NCBI GenBank assembly: GCA_028282865.1 | Contig: JANQHA010000033.1 | Coordinates: 1-8,328 of the forward strand | Direction of reading: 5' to 3' | Origin: Oligoflexales bacterium | GTDB lineage: Bacteria; Bdellovibrionota_B; Oligoflexia; Oligoflexales; CACXFL01 | Length of the DNA stretch: 8,328 nt | Part shown: positions 1 to 7,002 of the stretch, piece after piece | How the letters are laid out: the number at the start of each line of letters is the position of its first letter | Position numbering within the stretch: position 1 is the first letter of the stretch | Notes under the pieces: model-generated | The model's input: only the letters and a program-made list of their open reading frames with translations | Database searches by the model: none | Told to the model about the DNA's origin: nothing | Position numbers and translations under genes: made by a program

Positions 1-807
1 TGCTAGTTCCTTCGCTCCTTGGTGGGGAACAGCCGCTTCGATAAGTGAGGCAACTTCGACGATTGCTTGCCGTTTTATTTGCATTTTCTGACTGTCACTA
101 CCTCGGCTATTGACCCCGCTTTGATTTAATCTCTCGTTTTGCTGCCTCAAGTCTTGGGTAAAGCCTTCAATAATTGGTTTGCCGGTGTTTTGATCCAAGG
201 CATACACCTGTGCATTCAGAGTAGCAGCTAAATTCAGCGCTTCGGCACTATTATTGACTTCTCCGCCACCTGACAAAATCCTAGACGCCGCTGCGGCCCT
301 CTGTGCATTACCGACGAGTTCGGCTACTACAGATTCTTTACTGAGTGTGTTTCTAAGGCCGTTTTTTGCAAGATCAGTTTTCCAGGCTTGAAACTTGTTA
401 ACCAAAGACGCAAGGTTACCACGGTGAGTTCTGCCAACGCTCTCTAAGGCAGTATTGAAGTCGGCCCGAAGCCGCGCTTCAGCTTCCGGCCCGTTTAGTA
501 CATGCCTGCCGTTTTCAGTCCTACCGTATTGCTCGATAGGGAAGCTTGGCTCCTTGCATTGTGACCCGCCTTTAAAGCACCAAGTAGCCCCAACCATAGT
601 TACTCCTACTGTGGTTCCCAGTGATGGCTGCCGTTCACTTATGGATTTAAGGGTTCCCAGGCGTTCAGGTAATTCATTAAGATCTTTAACCGTTGCAGCT
701 CGCTTACAGCCTCTATTTGCTACTGCTGTACTGGATAAATCAGAGGAACTAGTGGTTTTGCAGGCTCCCAAGGCTAGAATTGCCACTAAAGAAATCGATC
801 TTAGCAT
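1..807 (-). CDS. Putative lipoprotein, N-terminal part (runs off the left edge)
   Basis: This is an open minus-strand frame of 269 codons from ATG at 807 to the first base of the window, with no stop, so the C-terminus lies outside. The start is preceded by GGAG at 815-818 with a 7-base spacer. The N-terminus is a type II signal peptide: hydrophobic residues 5-13 and the lipobox LGAC, with the lipidated Cys at residue 16, followed by Lys and a Ser/Thr-rich tether (TTSSSDLSS). After the tether come Cys34, Cys77 and Cys84, then a mostly helical Ala-rich region. It is a paralogue of the next gene (965-2059). Matching blocks are the tether, ISE..P.L near residue 57, GNL near 130, SGGGEV near 179 and SDSQK...IEAA.P..GAKEL near 237-268. 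By comparison with that neighbour, roughly 95 residues are missing. I do not recognise the family and infer only an envelope location, probably outer membrane because Lys rather than Asp follows the Cys. Confidence 0.88.
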   Translation of the reverse strand, partial: MLRSISLVAILALGACKTTSSSDLSSTAVANRGCKRAATVKDLNELPERLGTLKSISERQPSLGTTVGVTMVGATWCFKGGSQCKEPSFPIEQYGRTENGRHVLNGPEAEARLRADFNTALESVGRTHRGNLASLVNKFQAWKTDLAKNGLRNTLSKESVVAELVGNAQRAAAASRILSGGGEVNNSAEALNLAATLNAQVYALDQNTGKPIIEGFTQDLRQQNERLNQSGVNSRGSDSQKMQIKRQAIVEVASLIEAAVPHQGAKELA

Positions 808-814
808 CTTATAT

Positions 815-818
815 CTCC
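815..818 (-). promoter_or_regulatory. Ribosome binding site of the first lipoprotein gene
   Basis: GGAG on the minus strand lies 7 bases before the ATG at 807. It fixes the start at the codon that also gives a complete lipoprotein signal peptide. Confidence 0.75.
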
Positions 819-826
819 ATATATGG

Positions 827-852
827 ACGATTGGTGAATTTATTAGATTTTA
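827..852 (-). promoter_or_regulatory. Upstream element shared by the two paralogous lipoprotein genes (copy 1)
   Basis: The minus strand reads TAAAATC, a variable stretch, then ACCAATCGT. The same arrangement (TAAA, 13 bases, ACCAATC) occurs before the paralogue at 2082-2107. It resembles a degraded sigma-28 promoter: ACCAATCA matches GCCGATAA at 5 of 8 positions in the other copy. However, the spacer is 13 rather than 15 bases, so the assignment is weak. Conservation could also simply reflect the gene duplication. Confidence 0.35.
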
Positions 853-912
853 TCATGCATAGGGCGACTCTAGCAATAAGCAACTCAGGCCGAAAGGTAG
901 TGGTTTAGAAAC

Positions 913-937
913 AAAAAACCCCTTGTTACCAAGGGGT
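913..937 (-). terminator. Intrinsic terminator of the 364-residue lipoprotein gene
   Basis: The minus strand forms an 8-bp perfect stem (ACCCCTTG / CAAGGGGT) with a 4-base loop at 918-937. Five or six T residues follow immediately (918-913). It lies 27 bases after the stop codon at 965. The plus strand has no T-run after the stem, so it works in the minus direction only. It separates this gene from the downstream paralogue, which should therefore have its own promoter. Confidence 0.88.
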
Positions 938-964
938 GTCTTGAATGTGAGCTGTAGGTGGTGG

Positions 965-2059
965 TTATTTGATTGCTGCAGGACCTCGGGGCATTGATAC
1001 TAGAAGGCGACCTCTTTGGCCCAACCCTCGCGCGATTTCAGTTGCTCTTGCTTCTGGAACTCCTTTTCTTACTAGCTCTTTTGTTAAATTACCGGTCAGC
1101 CTTGCCATTGTTGCCGGGTTGCCATTTGAGCCTCTTATTTCCGATATAACTGTTCCAATCCTACTTAGGGTGCGCTCATAGGCAGCCATTTTTCCATCAT
1201 TCATAAGGCGATTGGCAGCCAGAATAACTTTAGCTTCGGTAGGTGGAACTAATCCAGCTATTAACTCTTTCGCTCCTAAACCTGGTATTGCTGCTTCTAT
1301 GCTCGATAAAGTATTAGCGAGGATGCCACGAGCCTGCTCAGTTTTCTGGCTGTCAAGGCCTCTTCGGTCCATCGAGGCTTGGTTATTACCACGGTTAGTT
1401 TCTCGTATCATTTCTACAGACTCTTTAGCGATCTCTGAGCTCGCCTTCGCATCTAAAGCCTTGAGTTCCGTTATGTTAGCAGCTCCCCAGCTAAAGGCTG
1501 CACTTGCTTCTGCAACTTTTCCTCCTGCTAAAAGTACCACTCCCATTGCGTGAGCAGTTCGGGCTCTAGCAGCTAGTTGTTGCTTTAAGTTAGTTACATT
1601 CCCTTTAGGAAGGTTTTCTAAAAATTTCGCTCGGCCTGTTTCCATTGCCTTTATGAGCCCATCTAGATTGCCTATATTAGCCAGTCCAACGGCTCTAGCA
1701 GCTCTGGCTGTTCCTTCTGCAACTTTTGCTGCCGAATCATTCCCAAGTGCAACGAGGTTACCATTTTTATCAAATGTCGCGATGCCCGCAATTTTAACTT
1801 GTGGATTGTTACAACCTATCGCGGTGCATGCTAGCAATTCTTTAAATGTCAGATCAGATGTCAGTTTTAAATTTGGGCTAGTTTCGCTAATCTCTTTAAA
1901 AATTTTACCTTGCTCATATAGCTCTCGTACGGGCCTCTTTTTCGCCATTTCATTACATCTCGTAAGGGTTCCCGCCCCACTTGACAAATCAGAACTCGTC
2001 GTCTTACATGCGCCAAAAATAAAGGTAAATCCAATTACCAAAGAAAATGTTTTCAGCAT
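965..2059 (-). CDS. Putative lipoprotein, complete paralogue of the left-edge gene
   Basis: This encodes 364 residues from ATG 2059 to TAA 965, with GGAG at 2067-2070 as ribosome site. The signal peptide has hydrophobic residues 5-16 and the lipobox FGAC, with Cys18 as the lipid anchor. Lys19 and the Ser/Thr tether TTSSDLSS follow. Cys35, Cys78 and Cys83 match Cys34, Cys77 and Cys84 of the neighbour, suggesting conserved disulfide or metal chemistry outside the cytoplasm. Residues 105-220 are strongly Ala-rich and probably helical. The block DSQK...IEAAIPGLGAKEL (236-266) is the best conserved with the paralogue. The C-terminal 100 residues are basic and rich in Arg and Gly, ending in a Pro/Gly/Ala tail. 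There are no membrane segments beyond the signal peptide and no catalytic motif that I recognise. The gene is monocistronic, with its own upstream element and a strong terminator. It is a hypothetical envelope lipoprotein; the family is unknown to me. Confidence 0.9.
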   Translation of the reverse strand: MLKTFSLVIGFTFIFGACKTTSSDLSSGAGTLTRCNEMAKKRPVRELYEQGKIFKEISETSPNLKLTSDLTFKELLACTAIGCNNPQVKIAGIATFDKNGNLVALGNDSAAKVAEGTARAARAVGLANIGNLDGLIKAMETGRAKFLENLPKGNVTNLKQQLAARARTAHAMGVVLLAGGKVAEASAAFSWGAANITELKALDAKASSEIAKESVEMIRETNRGNNQASMDRRGLDSQKTEQARGILANTLSSIEAAIPGLGAKELIAGLVPPTEAKVILAANRLMNDGKMAAYERTLSRIGTVISEIRGSNGNPATMARLTGNLTKELVRKGVPEARATEIARGLGQRGRLLVSMPRGPAAIK

Positions 2060-2066
2060 CTCTACT

Positions 2067-2070
2067 CTCC
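2067..2070 (-). promoter_or_regulatory. Ribosome binding site of the 364-residue lipoprotein gene
   Basis: GGAG on the minus strand lies 7 bases before the ATG at 2059, with the same spacing as in the paralogue. Confidence 0.75.
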
Positions 2071-2081
2071 GTATGTATAAT

Positions 2082-2107
2082 ATGATTGGTAAGTATGCTC
2101 GATTTTA
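2082..2107 (-). promoter_or_regulatory. Upstream element shared by the two paralogous lipoprotein genes (copy 2)
   Basis: The minus strand reads TAAAATC, variable bases, then ACCAATCAT, matching copy 1 at 827-852 in both boxes and in the 13-base spacing. It sits in the 100-base gap after the 1199-residue gene. No convincing terminator is visible in that gap, so read-through from upstream is also possible. Confidence 0.35.
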
Positions 2108-2159
2108 GCACGGTTTTGCTGCTTATAACAACTGGCAAACTGACCAAAAATAGGCTGAT

Positions 2160-5100
2160 TTATTGCTGAGAGCGATCTTCTATGCTTGGTTGCCATTGCG
2201 ATGAGTCAGGTCGAGTGTATGATGGCTGGGCTCGTGACTGTTGGTAGATATGGTAATTTATAACATTAATACTTTGTAGGTAATCAATTCGCTGACTTGG
2301 ATCTTTCATCACCTCGTGTAATTTGGCGCCAATTTTCCTGAGATTGCGAGTGATCACAATTTGGTCCATATCTGGATTTTTTTCGCTTCTTAGCTGTTTA
2401 ATTTGTGCTGCCATTCTTTGGTCGTATTTCTTCCATTTCTTTGTCAATTCTGGGAGCATTTGTTTTTCTACGGATTTCGAGTGCTCTGCGAATAGCTTTC
2501 TGGTCTCTGCGTTAAGCCTCTCCTTACCCTCGAGCCGTTTTTTCAAACTGTGGATCCTGTTTGCTTCTGCAGTTCGCATTTCAAACCCACTGCGCAGCCC
2601 AAATAAAACGATAGGGTCATGAACCCCGAATTCAAGGTTTTTGTTACCTTCTTTTAGAACCATCTCAACTCGACGTACTGGCCAATCTTTGCTCTCAGCT
2701 GTGGGTTTCATTTCAAAACTCTGACTTAGTTTTCGAGGATTTCTGAATATCCTATTAAACCTCATCATCTCAGCTCGTTGAGCAATCGTTTCAGCTTCAG
2801 TCAGAGGCTTCACGTCTGCGGGTACCGCCCTTATCCCTCTTTTATGCATCCAGTTTTTGGCACTTTTGGTGGTTAAGCGAGGGCCAATCATATGACCACC
2901 TTTAAATGCTAATGTAATTAAAAGGGAGTGAAACAGGCTGTAGTAATAACCATGGGCATTATCTTCGTCGTGAAGCCCAAGATCATAGCCAGTGGTCGCT
3001 TTGACTGCGTGGTTGGTGATTTCCATCATCTTGGGGGTAGCAGAGAAAAAACCGACGGTTCCAAAGAAAGGCATCCAATTGCTAACAAAAGAATACGTTA
3101 GAGATGACCTTGGTAACGTTGAAGCTAACGCTGATGAGGCTGTTCCTGAAAGTCCGTGGAATACTCCAAACGACATAAAGATCGCGGCGTTGATCATGGT
3201 TTCCTTAGACCAGTCCATGATACCTCCGAGCAGATAACCATATTTATTGGCGTATTCGGGATTTACTAGCGATTGCATGCCCAGAGCCGTAAAGACTGTT
3301 CTTGATGCTACCGTTAAAAATGCCGCGGATATCATGCTTGAGGTCGCTGACATGGCAATCTTGCCAAACTTTGCACTGCTCCATTGCGCTAGCTTTCGGC
3401 GAGCTAATAGATCTGCAACGCGTTTAACTTGGGTTCCTGACAGCAGCTTTCCCCTAAGCATCACAGCATCGGTAGCTGCTTGGCCTACGCCTTTAGAGGT
3501 GGTTGAGCCAGTTAGCCTCGTGGCGACTTTGGAGCCAATTCTAGAGGCGATCACACTGGTCATCCTTGCTGTCAGCATCTTTCTGATAATGAGCTGCGTG
3601 ACTATTCCGCCGGCGCCCATCATCACTGGCATTGCTGCAGCCTGAAAAGCTAGAGACTTGATTTCTTGCTGGAACTTCATAGTGGTTTCGGCGCATGCTG
3701 CGGTGTCTGCAGCGTCGCTGTCTATTTGTATTTTGCGAGTCCAGCTAATAGGGCTGCTAGAGCCTGGTGGTCTGCAAATCCTTTCTAATGGGAAGTTGCC
3801 GACGAAACCATCTTCAACCTTGAAATCGTCTCGACTGTCGCCATTGAGCCAGTGAAACCAGTTATTTCTGTGCTTGTGAACCCACTTCCAGCACGACATG
3901 ATAGGTTTATTAATTCCGGTTTCATAGAACTTATGTATCTGTTCACCGGCGCCGTAGCTTAAGCATGAGAGCTCCAATGCTGCCGATATCGCCTGTTTCT
4001 GGTAAGCAGCCCTTTTTTTGTTGGCTTGTTCTAATTTTTTTAGCGTACCTTTATCAAGTAGTCGACTCTCGCCTAGCATAGCTTGTTCTGCGTTTATTTC
4101 GGCAACCTCTGTAGCGGCAGCCGCATAGTCTTGGTGATCTTTGGCGTAGATAGCGATGCTAGCCATCAAGGAGTGAAAATACTCAGGGTAGCCGCGTTCT
4201 CTGGTTGTTAGCTCTACTTCTTTGTTAAGAAGGTTTCTACCGGCAAAACCAATACCATCAGCATAGCTAGCTAAACTTTTATCGTAAGCATCTATTGCTT
4301 TTCCAAGAGCATCTATAGTTACGCTAGCAGTTTCTAGCTTCTCTTTATAGCCGAGTGAATTCTGATCTTTAAAACGGTAGAATTTTCGGGAGACAAACCG
4401 CATGGTGCGCAAGTACTGGCGCCTTAACGGAAGAAAGGCCTCGTGCTCGTAGAATATAGCTAACATTTGAAAAGCTACAGTAGGTGAGATAAGTTCTAAA
4501 CTTTGTGGCCTAGGGGTCCCTGAGGTTTCAAACTGGACTCGCCATTGAACCCAGTCTTGGACTTTACTCTCTAGGTTACTTAGCCATGGTCTGATATCGT
4601 TCGTGCTAGCACGTTCAATATACTCGAGCATGGCTCTGTTTTCTGAGTATGCTGCTGCCGCGTACCCTGCAGAATCATCGACAATATGCTCTATGGCTGC
4701 CTGTTGCTCATCATCAAGCTTTAACGTGATGCTTTCACATTTTTCATCGTTACACTGGAGGTTATCTGGATTTCCTAGCCGGTCATCATCATGAACATAA
4801 CGCTCGTAATCCATATCAAAGTGTGTTTTATAGGCTTGATCTTCTCTCATAGCGTCGATAATAGGCATCTTAACTCTGCTTGGATCATCGGTGCGGATAA
4901 ACTCTTTCTCGGCTTTTTTGATCATTGATCGAAGGTTGCCTTGGAGTTGTGCGATACTCTCTCCATGACTGGAGTTAGGCATAGGTCTATGAAATGGTTC
5001 AAACTCATATGCCTTGTAGAATCTTTGAGAGAGTTTTAAGGTCTCTGCTCGGTATAGGAGCAGGTTTTTAGTATGCGAGTCAACTAAGCATTGAATGTCT

Positions 5101-5759
5101 AGGCTGAGTTCTTCGAAGAGTTTATCAACCGCCGGAACATATTTTCGGTACTTATCTTCTTGGGTAAATTGCGAAAGAACTTTCAACTCGTTGACTGCGT
5201 AGCCGCAGGTTTCAAAGCTATAGCAGACTGCAAACCTTCGATTTGCTAGCATTGGGTCTTTTAAATACTCGCAGCTTGGTGCAGATGCCCGGTCAAGCTT
5301 TGCCAGGTTGATAAGACCCTCTGGCCCAAAACCTTCAGGATCCATTTGCTTGAAGTACGGTGATTGCACGACATGACCGGGAATTGAGGTGGGTTCTTCT
5401 TCGAATTCAGTCAAAAGAAACTCATCATACTCCGCTTTTGTCAGCTCTTTGCTCAGCCATTTGATCGACTCCATCTTGACCTTGAAGTTATTAGCTCGAG
5501 CCTTAGACGAAGTCTTGAGTTCCTGAGTAACTTTTGAAAATGCTTCGACTGCATACATTAGTGCTCGACGGTAAAATGGGTGATTATTGACATGGAGCCC
5601 AACCGAATCAGCGATGGCCCGGTAAGTGAAAAGTGTTTTAAGCTGTTTATCGACTCTCACATGATCTGGAACCGCTGATAAAGACGAACCACTCCGTGGC
5701 TTACAACTCTGTAAGCCTACGAAAATGCAGAGCATTGAGATTAAAGTGATATTTTTCAT
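2160..5759 (-). CDS. Very large putative lipoprotein (1199 residues) with central hydrophobic block
   Basis: ATG 5759 gives MKNITLIS followed by the lipobox LQSC, with Cys19 lipidated, then Lys and a short Ser-rich tether. The next Met (residue 9) would destroy the signal peptide, so this start is required although no Shine-Dalgarno precedes it. Residues 30-690 are charged and mostly helical, with scattered cysteines (163, 179, 185, 224, 336, 341, 599, 623, 662, 689), as in an exported, disulfide-bearing protein. Residues 702-960 are rich in Ala, Gly, Ser and Met and contain about five hydrophobic stretches (near 702-726, 800-829, 841-870, 888-909 and 938-960), broken by a basic, Gly/Thr-rich loop. 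The last stretch is preceded by the His/Asp-rich GLHDEDNAH (928-936). Residues 1060-1150 are highly charged and may form a coiled coil; the tail is polar. I recognise no known domain. The hydrophobic block could insert into or cross a membrane, which is inference. A sigma-28-type promoter lies directly upstream. Confidence 0.9.
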   Translation of the reverse strand: MKNITLISMLCIFVGLQSCKPRSGSSLSAVPDHVRVDKQLKTLFTYRAIADSVGLHVNNHPFYRRALMYAVEAFSKVTQELKTSSKARANNFKVKMESIKWLSKELTKAEYDEFLLTEFEEEPTSIPGHVVQSPYFKQMDPEGFGPEGLINLAKLDRASAPSCEYLKDPMLANRRFAVCYSFETCGYAVNELKVLSQFTQEDKYRKYVPAVDKLFEELSLDIQCLVDSHTKNLLLYRAETLKLSQRFYKAYEFEPFHRPMPNSSHGESIAQLQGNLRSMIKKAEKEFIRTDDPSRVKMPIIDAMREDQAYKTHFDMDYERYVHDDDRLGNPDNLQCNDEKCESITLKLDDEQQAAIEHIVDDSAGYAAAAYSENRAMLEYIERASTNDIRPWLSNLESKVQDWVQWRVQFETSGTPRPQSLELISPTVAFQMLAIFYEHEAFLPLRRQYLRTMRFVSRKFYRFKDQNSLGYKEKLETASVTIDALGKAIDAYDKSLASYADGIGFAGRNLLNKEVELTTRERGYPEYFHSLMASIAIYAKDHQDYAAAATEVAEINAEQAMLGESRLLDKGTLKKLEQANKKRAAYQKQAISAALELSCLSYGAGEQIHKFYETGINKPIMSCWKWVHKHRNNWFHWLNGDSRDDFKVEDGFVGNFPLERICRPPGSSSPISWTRKIQIDSDAADTAACAETTMKFQQEIKSLAFQAAAMPVMMGAGGIVTQLIIRKMLTARMTSVIASRIGSKVATRLTGSTTSKGVGQAATDAVMLRGKLLSGTQVKRVADLLARRKLAQWSSAKFGKIAMSATSSMISAAFLTVASRTVFTALGMQSLVNPEYANKYGYLLGGIMDWSKETMINAAIFMSFGVFHGLSGTASSALASTLPRSSLTYSFVSNWMPFFGTVGFFSATPKMMEITNHAVKATTGYDLGLHDEDNAHGYYYSLFHSLLITLAFKGGHMIGPRLTTKSAKNWMHKRGIRAVPADVKPLTEAETIAQRAEMMRFNRIFRNPRKLSQSFEMKPTAESKDWPVRRVEMVLKEGNKNLEFGVHDPIVLFGLRSGFEMRTAEANRIHSLKKRLEGKERLNAETRKLFAEHSKSVEKQMLPELTKKWKKYDQRMAAQIKQLRSEKNPDMDQIVITRNLRKIGAKLHEVMKDPSQRIDYLQSINVINYHIYQQSRAQPSYTRPDSSQWQPSIEDRSQQ

Positions 5760-5766
5760 GGCTTGC

Positions 5767-5793
5767 TTATCGGCAGAAACTTAAATTGTTTTA
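5767..5793 (-). promoter_or_regulatory. Sigma-28 (FliA-type) promoter of the 1199-residue lipoprotein gene
   Basis: The minus strand carries TAAA (5793-5790), exactly 15 bases, then GCCGATAA (5774-5767). This is a perfect match to the enterobacterial FliA consensus TAAA-N15-GCCGATAA. The flanks ACCC before and AAG after are also shared with the second copy at 6941-6967. Only 7 bases separate the -10 element from the ATG, so transcription should begin at or next to the start codon. This predicts a leaderless or nearly leaderless mRNA. Confidence 0.8.
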
Positions 5794-5964
5794 GGGTCTC
5801 AAATAAATAAGAAAAATAGCTTGATTTTAAAGGGAAAAATGGTGGATTAAGGCATCCTGAAGTTTTTTGCTAAAAATTTTATACCAGAACATTCTAGGCG
5901 TATGGTGGAAGATATGTCTCTGGTCTAAAGAGAAATTTATCTATTAAAAAATACGCTAATCTAA

Positions 5965-6912
5965 TTAATTGATGTTTCTTGGTGGGGTAAGAAGAATAGA
6001 GTGATACTTTGTGAACTTAAGGCCATTTAAGTTTATTAGGGTGGGTGAGGTGTTATTCGAATTGAAGCCAATAATCCATATCTGCTTTTTTTGCTTAATA
6101 ATACCCGTGGCAAGAATGCTGTGCCCCGCGCCTTCTGTATCGTAGTTGAGAATTGCAAAAGTATCGGGTTTTTCCAAATGACTTATAATATCGCGGTGTT
6201 TATCTGTTATATCGACATCCGAATTAAATTCTTCAGCTTTGGTTTTAACTAAATTTAGATAGCGTTGATACCTGTCTTTACCCTCGTATATTTCCTCAGT
6301 AAGCGGCTTCAATGCCTCGTTAAAGAGATCTAAGTTTTTCCATGAATTTTCAGTAGCTGTATCAAAACTTACTGGCTTATATGGATCTTTAGAAAATGAA
6401 ATAGCTTTAAAGTAATTAAGTAATGAGTGTGCAGCACAATTTTCACCACACTGCCTTTCTATAAGTACTGGAACTGGTCTGGCCGCGTATGAGTTAACAG
6501 ATTGACCATAGATATTTGTGACAATTGGTTTGTTTGTAGATGTCCAGTGTATCTCCAGACTGTTAGGGTCAAGAAATGCAAGAGCATCAAATCCTGGGTA
6601 TTCAAGGGTGAATCTACCTAGAAAAAAACCGTTTACTTCATAGTCTCCAGTGTAACGGTCTTTTATCGAAATTCGAACTTTTTGCCCAATTTTCATCAAA
6701 TTTACGTTTGTTTCTTCAAACAGTACGCTTTGCGGCGTATTACGATAGTTGCCATTCAGGTAGTCCATCATGCGATGTTGGAAACTTCCAATTTGACTAA
6801 GGTTTAATGCCCTACCAGAGCATCTTGTTAGCAAATTCGTTATATAAGAATTTGAATATGCATCAAATGCTGCAAAGGTGAGTAATAAAAATATACCTAA
6901 TCGAGTAACCAC
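5965..6912 (-). CDS. Secreted papain-like (clan CA) cysteine peptidase-like protein
   Basis: This encodes 315 residues from a GTG start at 6912 to TAA 5965. AGGAG at 6923-6927 lies 10 bases upstream, and in-frame stops just upstream (TAG TAA) exclude an earlier start. The next Met is residue 49, which would remove the signal peptide. Residues 1-20 form a Sec signal (hydrophobic 6-16) with probable cleavage after AYS. No lipobox is present. Residues 60-125 look beta-rich. A cysteine-peptidase signature begins at Gln154: QCGENCAAHSLLNY (154-167), with Gln154 as likely oxyanion residue and Cys159 or Cys155 as nucleophile. GAGHSILATG supplies His264, and IIGFNSN supplies Asn284 or Asn286, giving the Cys-His-Asn order of papain, C39 and staphopain-like folds. 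I infer a peptidase or related acyl-transfer enzyme acting outside the cytoplasm; the exact family is not resolved. It has its own sigma-28-type promoter. The gene is AT-richer than the 1199-residue neighbour. Confidence 0.75.
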   Translation of the reverse strand: MVTRLGIFLLLTFAAFDAYSNSYITNLLTRCSGRALNLSQIGSFQHRMMDYLNGNYRNTPQSVLFEETNVNLMKIGQKVRISIKDRYTGDYEVNGFFLGRFTLEYPGFDALAFLDPNSLEIHWTSTNKPIVTNIYGQSVNSYAARPVPVLIERQCGENCAAHSLLNYFKAISFSKDPYKPVSFDTATENSWKNLDLFNEALKPLTEEIYEGKDRYQRYLNLVKTKAEEFNSDVDITDKHRDIISHLEKPDTFAILNYDTEGAGHSILATGIIKQKKQIWIIGFNSNNTSPTLINLNGLKFTKYHSILLTPPRNIN

Positions 6913-6922
6913 TAAACACTGA

Positions 6923-6927
6923 CTCCT
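6923..6927 (-). promoter_or_regulatory. Ribosome binding site supporting the GTG start of the peptidase-like gene
   Basis: AGGAG on the minus strand lies 10 bases before GTG 6912. No in-frame ATG exists between the upstream stops and Met49, so this site decides the start. Confidence 0.7.
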
Positions 6928-6940
6928 GTTAGTTTGTTAC

Positions 6941-6967
6941 TAATCGGCATAAATTTAAATTATTTTA
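6941..6967 (-). promoter_or_regulatory. Sigma-28 (FliA-type) promoter of the peptidase-like gene
   Basis: The minus strand carries TAAA (6967-6964), 15 bases, then GCCGATTA (6948-6941), one mismatch from the FliA -10 consensus. The expected transcript start about 7 bases downstream leaves a leader of roughly 20 bases containing the AGGAG ribosome site, a sensible geometry that supports a real promoter. Over 35 bases (6937-6971) it matches the promoter of the 1199-residue gene at 30 positions, including the AT-rich spacer. Confidence 0.78.
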
Positions 6968-7002
6968 GGGTTTTCTAAAATTAGTGGGTATAGACTGCCC
7001 AT

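Noticed and set aside
455..862. 135-codon plus-strand open frame with ATG start
   Set aside because: It is antisense to the left-edge lipoprotein gene, has no ribosome site, and its translation is low-complexity Ser/Leu text typical of a shadow frame.
1653..2108. 151-codon plus-strand open frame
   Set aside because: It lies opposite the start of the 364-residue lipoprotein, whose signal peptide, ribosome site, paralogue and terminator establish the minus strand as coding.
3247..3645. 132-codon plus-strand frame with hydrophobic segments
   Set aside because: It is the complement of the hydrophobic Ala-rich block of the 1199-residue gene; apparent membrane segments on the opposite strand arise from that composition.
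5880..5900. Imperfect inverted repeat (CTAGAA / TTCTGG) between the peptidase-like and large lipoprotein genes
   Set aside because: The arms are short and imperfect with a 2-base centre, fit no operator I know, and have no T-run for a terminator.
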